This document shows positions 57,948 to 64,000 of a stretch of DNA of 64,000 bases, in pieces. The position numbers were made by a program, and so were the translations under genes. Source of the stretch: Rhodamnia argentea (lineage: Eukaryota; Streptophyta; Magnoliopsida; Myrtales; Myrtaceae). Positions within the stretch are counted from its first letter, which is position 1. Each line of letters opens with the position of its first letter. The stretch lies in assembly GCF_020921035.1 (NCBI RefSeq), contig NC_063159.1:8348501-8412500 (forward strand). Reading direction: 5' to 3'. Below the pieces are notes generated by a model, which saw nothing but the letters and a program-made list of their open reading frames with translations, was not told the DNA's origin and searched no databases.

Positions 57948-60900
57948 TTATTTGAGTATGGGGATGGTAAATACTATATTCTTAGATAACTGACCTGATT
58001 TCTTCCCCTTCTTCGAAGTGGATCTGGTATGTTTCATGGAGCCTTTGTGTGATTCTGTGAAAAGGTAATCATATTTCTCTAGAAGTCTTGTTTTCTCCTC
58101 AACTAGGCCTGAAACCTCGTATGCATCTGCCACTTTCCGAACAACTGACTTCTCTGGTGGCTTCCGATCAAAAGCTTCAAGGCCTTTGAAAAGCTTCATA
58201 TTCAACAAGGTAAAATATTTAAGGTTTAGGGAGTTGTGGGAAAACAAAAAGAAAAGCCTGCTCCTAACAAGCTAGAGACGGACTGATTAATTGTAATCAT
58301 CTAAACATAAGATAAACAAAATATATAGCCAATGGGGCAACCATTCAAAAATCACTGAATTTTCAAACTTTATATTATTCAATAGTTGTTCTGAAACGGG
58401 AGTGACAGCTTGGTGTAGCATAAGATGGTATTTAAGAGAGACGGAGGGAAGGACATAATCCAAAAATAATCTCCATTTGAACCTTCTTAATATGTGATTG
58501 AGCTGCAGAAGCTCTTTCTTTTATGTAGTTCACAGGAAAATGTAAGACTAATTTTTCCATGCTTAGGCATTCAATTTCCTCTCAGAACTTCACCGAGGCC
58601 TCATAGAATTAGTAGGTAGTTATCAGGATGTCGGCCCAAACATATCGTGAATTTGAGAATTTCTGAAAATCTTCTTGTCAAAGACTACCATAGGTAAGCT
58701 AAAATTTAGCTCGTCAGTCAGAGAGTCACTTCATAACTATAATGACCTTTTACTTGAAGCATGTGAATTTAACTTCCACAGAATTTCTACCTTTATAAGA
58801 TGCTCCAGCATATTGTTTCGATAGTAGATCGCTATCATGCTGGTGCATAAACTCCATGGTACAGAATGTAGATCACTACCAATTTTCTTCACCCAAAATC
58901 TGTGCGCTTCTTCTGCCCTATGGTCCATGTCTAGAGCCCGGATTAACACTCCATATGTTCCCATTGTGTTTCCCTGTCCTTTGCTCAGCATCCATTTAAT
59001 TACCTATGAATGCAAGGCGAAACCCGATCTAACGTCAGACAGACAGATTGCTCATAGCGCACTACTTTTTGAATGCCACAAGCTCAAAAGGGGAACTAAA
59101 TAGGAACTGCAAAAGCTCACACTTCGTCTGAGACAAAGGTCAACAACACATTCATCGTACCATTTTTAAAAATTTTAGTAGCTCACAGCATCAAATGTTT
59201 CTCAGGGCAATTTTAGTGAGATTACCTGGACCATTCTATGCCACTGGTGTTGTTCCTCAAGAACAACCAATGCCCTCCTAAGTGAAGCAAGAGGAAAATT
59301 TTGTTCCCATGCAACCCAGGCATCAAGAGCCCCGTAAACTGATTGTTTGCTGTCCTTCATATCAAGAAGCTGTTGTTTTTAAGGAGAAAGCGATAAGCAA
59401 ACACACAAATATATTACCCAATAAATGTCTGTAAAAACTCTTCAATAAAGTCAACAGGTGGAAGAAGATTAAGCTGCCATGCAAAACCAAGAGTGCATTT
59501 GCAAACCGAAACCATTTCCAATGGCTTTGGACATCAAAAATTATTTGGGGTTTCTGATTAGGATTGTGTTGGAAAGATGGAGTCAAATGGATTTTAAATT
59601 AAAGCAGGACTTTTGAGGGTGATTGACAAAGCTAGTTACTACCGGGGGAGGCTAGACTAAGCATATGAGAAAGTAAATTGAGCAGGAAGTTATGCAATAA
59701 AGAGCTACTAGTTGCAGCTCAGCACTTTGGCAGCCGGTCACTGTAAACAGAATCGAAGAAAATAACATGAATGGTATGTGGATCTCAGAAGGATGAAATT
59801 GGGGAGGGCATCGAGCATTGATAGTGATTGAAAGGTTGAAATTCAAGTTTTGATGACGATGGACCTTTGCCTCAATAGTAAGAGCTTTCATAGATTAGTA
59901 GCACTATTAACTAGTTGAATTAATAGTCTTATCAGTTGGATGGGATCCAAGTCATTAAGAATTTAATCAAGTTCCTTTTCTATTTAAAATAGGACATTAG
60001 GTTTCTCATTTCTATTGGAAGTAGGATTTACGTTTTCTATATATCACCTTGGAAAACATTATAGCAGAATATTTAAATATGATATTCTTAGATTAATGAT
60101 AAAGTTTGAATTCTTAGCAATTGTTTGCTATGGAGTTGTGTGATCAAATTCATTACTTGAAATGATCCTTAAGAACCATAAATTATGATGCTTATATGGT
60201 CTTGAGCACAATATCTAAACAAAGTATAGTAAATTCTTTTAAACGTCACACATAAACCTCATAAACACCACACCTTAAGCATCATGCTTAAATATAAAAC
60301 TGCATCACCATACTCAAATAAGCATAGGAGTTGTGATACTTCAACAAACGTGATGAATTAATACCGTTTTTCTAAACCCCTTCAAAATCCTATTCCAAGT
60401 AGCAATAGGAACCCAGAACCTAATTCCATTATAAGTAGCATGCCACGAAATCCTACTTCAAGTAGAAATTATAAACTCATTAAAATTCTGATAGGATTCT
60501 AACCCAGTAGATAAGACTACCAACTCAACTAAAAGAAGAATCGTAAACCTACTAGGTCTCTTATTTGAGTTGTTGATAGTACAATGCATTTATACATGGA
60601 AACTTGATTATAGTGTGACTATTTCCAAAGATGATTGCTCTCAGCTTCCTTGTTTATTTGGGCTGCATCAAAAAGCTCAATTAACAAAGTGACATGAGAC
60701 GTTGATCACATGATTTTCTTGTCAATTTACCTTCAGTGCATGACAAGCTTTCACACAATTGTACTTAAACGTGCTCCAATATTTCCTGGAATATAAGCAG
60801 ATTCTACTTATCAGTCAACTTCAGCTGATGTGATTTTCTATCCTAATATATGGCAAAGTAAAGGAACAGCTCTCCTATGAGCTTCATCCACAGAGCAGCA

Positions 60901-63655
60901 TTTTATAGTTTCATATTTGAGAACTACTTCCACCCATTAATACTTACTGTGCTCACTAGAAAATTGAACCTATCCTTTCTTGAAACATTTTCTCCGATCC
61001 TGGGCTTATGTGATCTTTCTATTTCCTGCCCACCATGTAAGGCAGCATGAGCATCACCATCTTCCTGCAATACAATCACTAAATTCAAGTCAAACAATAG
61101 CAACTATGAAAAATGAAACTTGAGACAGATATCATTGCAATGAAGTTTCAAGTTGGTTGAGTTGAAGAATGCAACTGGAAGGTCACTCATCAGGCAACAT
61201 CCTGCACATACAAATCCGTCCTTACACCAACAACTCTAAAAATTTGCAATAGACCACTAAAATCTGCATATGTCATGGGCGCTTCAAAACAAATAATTTT
61301 CCGATGTGATTGGGGGATTGAAAGAAGAAAGAAGAGCGTAGAAAGGTGAGTTGTACAATTTAAACTCAATGCATATGTTATGATTACGAATATGATACTA
61401 CCTAATATTACATATCAGCCACCAAAATAAAAATAGAAAGCTCTCGGTACGCTCCCTCAAGATGGAGGCTAGATATTTTCCATGCCCATCTTGCAACAAG
61501 GGAGAAAAAATGAATATACTTTAGCCCAAGGTAAGAATATCTACCAGTCACTTTATGGACTTCACGAAAGATTACCAATGAGCCTGTTGTCTAGTTTCAC
61601 TAGAGGAATTCTTGTTAATTTCAATGTTCTGCTCTCACGCATTGAACCAGACTCTGATCAATGTTGATAGCAGCCACTTTTTTTATCACAATAGAGGAAG
61701 GTCAGGTGCTCAACTTTTAGTCCTACATCTTGAACTAATTTTCTCAGGCAAAAGAAGTCTGATAACATCTCCTGTCACAACTGTATCCTCACCATCTGCA
61801 CTTGATCTAGAAGTAACCAACTATATTTTACTTCACCAATCAACTAGGTTACAGCCCATGCCTATGTGAACCTTCTAACATCAACAGACCTAAGCCACTC
61901 TGTGTCAACATATGCTTCTGACTTCAAATGACCATCATAGAAGAGCAGCGACTCTTTTCTAAATGCAGCCTTCAATTATCTTAAACCACAAAAAGAATTC
62001 CATATGAGTGGAGTAAGGAAAGCTGACAGAAAAGGCCATCTATTTTTATTGAGGAGATAGAGGAGATACACAGTTACAGCAGATGTTATTGATAGTTATG
62101 GAGAAGGATCACAGAATGATATTTGAAAGGCATAAGAGGATTTTGGATGGAAGGCATACGAGTCGCATCAAGCAAGCCATGGATCGCATGTAATTGAACT
62201 GTTGCATTAAAAAGCACAAAGGGATTCTAGAGAAACTCTCGATAGCAATAGGCCTACATCAAACTTCACCAAGGCCATCTATTTAATGAGGAGATTGAGG
62301 AGATATACATTTACAGCAGATGTTATTCATAATATGGAGAAGGACCACAGAGAAAAACTTGTTCAAGGATTTTGGATGAAAGGCATACGAGTCGCATCAA
62401 GCAAGCCATGGATCGCATGTAATTGAACCGTTGCATTAAAAAGCACAAAGGGATTCTGGAGAAACTCTTGATAGCAATAGGCCTACATCAAACTTCACCT
62501 TTACAATCCTATCATTTTCCCTTGTTAAATGAAAAGCTTAGAAGACACATTCAAGATGCAGTACCTGCTATATATTTCTGCAGATGATACAGTAAAGTTG
62601 CATCAACCAAGTAAATGCAAAGAATAAGAAAGGGAACACAACGAATGAGTTGAAAGGCATCTGCAAATCTAAGGTTAAAGGAATATATGCAATCAATAAT
62701 GGAGTCAAATACACAAGAAAAGAACCTCCATCGAAAAAGATTAATCCCTAATTCCTTAGACAAGCAACAACTCAATCTCCAAAAACATGGTATTATTAAT
62801 GGACCTACAAGGACACATTGACTGGAGGGGACAAACTCTGCCGTCCCTTAAAAAGGAAATAGGGCAGACCTTGTGGTTCTCTTATGTTATGGACTTCTGC
62901 TACTTCTTTTCCAAGCACAAGTTAACCTAAGGAGTTGTGGGCTATTTTTACCAATTAGAGCACACGAAAAATGATCTAGTAAGCACCTTTAATGATGACT
63001 CTTTTCCTCCACCAGTGCAATGTCTATATATATGAGGCTGGACCATTGTAGTGTAACCGGAACCAAGTTTCTCAACACGAACCACTCCATATTGAGTTAA
63101 ACGTCCGACCTGTGCAAAGCAACCATATCAGCATATGTTATAATCTCAAATGTGTCATTAACAAGTCCAAAGACAATCCTGATCCACATCAGGCATTCTT
63201 TTCCCCCCACATAAGCCAATTACGAAGAAAATTGCCATTAAAAGCAACCTCCGGAAATCGACAATGATTCAAAAAATGTTCTGACAGGGAAAAGTTATCT
63301 ACAAGGGTTGCAAAGGTAAAGACAATATAATATGGGTTTCAAGGAACAGAGAACTCAACAGAACTCCATCGATATCATCAGGAAGGACGATGGAGATGAA
63401 AACCACGGCGAGATTAACTAAGTTTTATTGGAGAAATTATTAACAGCTTCAATGCCCAAAAGTCAACTCAAGTCGATTACTCAGACCCAGAGAAACCTCA
63501 AGTGATACAAGGCCATCTATACAGAAGCAATTATGAAATTGAGGGAAGAAAGAATTGAAAAGGGCTCACCAGGGAGGATATTGCCGATGATCTCCGCATT
63601 GGTGGGGTCTCTTGCCTCAACCTTGCAAATTTAGAGGATACTCCATCTCCAAGTC
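57948..63655 (-). CDS. PPR-related protein, At4g18975-like (5' end missing)
   Basis: Six coding exons on the minus strand: 63655-63570, 63109-62987, 61064-60948, 59369-59226, 59003-58791 and 58193-57948, giving 308 residues before the stop. Phases agree throughout. Recognisable segments are VGRLTQYGVVRVEKLGSGY, IGENVSRKDRFNFLVST, VYGALDAWVAWEQNFPLASL, EEQHQWHRMVQVIKWMLSKG and QGNTMGTYGVLIRALDMDHR, then AFDRKPPEKSVVRKVADAYE. The order and sequence follow Arabidopsis At4g18975, annotated as a chloroplast PPR protein. The first exon here begins inside a codon, so the start and any transit peptide lie beyond 63655, possibly outside the window. Function is unknown beyond probable organellar RNA binding. 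The C-terminal KKGKKSGQ tail is basic. Confidence 0.85.
59915..60536. mobile_element. long inverted-repeat element in an intron
   Basis: The left arm reads TAGTTGAATTAATAGTCTTA, TC(A/T) and then AAGAATTTAATCAAGTT. The right arm, inverted, reads TAGTTGAGTTGGTAGTCTTA then CAGAATTTTAATGAGTT. Both arms also contain (G/T)AAGTAGGATTT. It is about 620 bp and AT-rich, with no coding frame. A target duplication was not clear, so the class is open. Confidence 0.55.
62033..62502. repeat. 239-bp tandem duplication in an intron
   Basis: AGGCCATCTATTT starts at 62033 and again at 62272. The copies share AGCAGATGTTATT, GGCATACGAGTCGCATCAAG, CAAGCCATGGATCGCATGTA and AGCAATAGGCCTACATCAAA. One copy has a small insertion. 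It lies between exons of the At4g18975-like gene. Confidence 0.93.
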
Positions 63656-64000
63656 CTGTGGAAGAACAACTTCTGAATCAAGTACAAAGGAGCACCAACA
63701 GTAACCACAGTCCAGTCATCACAAAACACCCAAAAGAATTCATCATTTAACTCCCCCACGAGTCATCATGCCAAAAACAAACACGCCTCGCCAACGGGGA
63801 CAGAGAACCCCCAAACTAAGGAGTGGATAAGTAATGAATTACACAACAAAAAACACAATAAGTCCTGTTGACAAAATAATGCTTGCATACACCAACTCAA
63901 TGGTGCTTGCATACTAAGTTCGGTTTACTTAATTGGTGCAATTTGATGTGGCAAACTTGGGTTAAAAGCCATTAGCACTCTGTCACGAGTAGCATCGCTT
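63656..64000. other. right edge, unresolved
   Basis: This should be intron or 5' sequence of the At4g18975-like gene. The acceptor TTCTTCCACAG at 63656-63666 is good. No earlier exon with matching phase could be recognised in these 345 bases. Confidence 0.4.

Overview
This is nuclear DNA from a flowering plant, almost certainly a core eudicot. The evidence is intron-rich genes with GT-AG junctions, plant-only families (an ANXUR-type receptor kinase, phytochrome B, a DYW-type PPR protein), telo-box and site II promoter motifs, and many short terminal-inverted-repeat transposons. A woody rosid would fit, but the species cannot be named from sequence alone. There is no sign of bacterial, organellar or intact viral sequence.

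Layout. The minus strand from about 1.9 to 23 kb carries CYP21-4 (membrane-anchored cyclophilin), a FIP1-like polyadenylation factor and an ANXUR-like receptor kinase. A 60S acidic ribosomal protein P2 gene (minus) and an LPA66-type chloroplast RNA-editing PPR gene (plus) share a short divergent promoter near 25.6 kb. The plus strand then carries PHYB (31.5-38.1 kb), a GDSL esterase/lipase (43.0-44.6 kb), a peroxisomal enoyl-CoA hydratase (48.6-50.5 kb) and a clade D PP2C phosphatase (53.1-56.4 kb). A minus-strand PPR-related gene like Arabidopsis At4g18975 runs off the right edge. Exon junctions were checked by reading frame, and nearly all close with consistent phase.

Neighbourhoods. From recalled Arabidopsis locus order, CYP21-4 next to FIP1 matches At3g66654/At3g66652, and PHYB-GDSL-ECH matches At4g16250 (PHYD), At4g16230 and At4g16210. 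These look like two conserved microsyntenic blocks.

The spaces between and inside genes hold most of the novelty. There are four MULE-type elements, three with a clear 9-bp and one with an 8-bp target duplication; one of them carries a genomic fragment of a GH3 auxin-conjugating gene. A hAT-like element with a perfect 8-bp target duplication sits inside a three-unit tandem array. Three copies of a MITE family begin near TTTGTTTCG. A roughly 4-kb tandem duplication around the GDSL gene has lost the whole gene body in its second copy. A roughly 1.7-kb-spaced duplication lies in the PHYB upstream region. No dedicated new defence or mobile system was found. The most unusual items are the gene-less GDSL duplicate, the GH3-carrying Pack-MULE, the duplicated PHYB promoter and a pair of covarying hairpins in the ECH 3' region.
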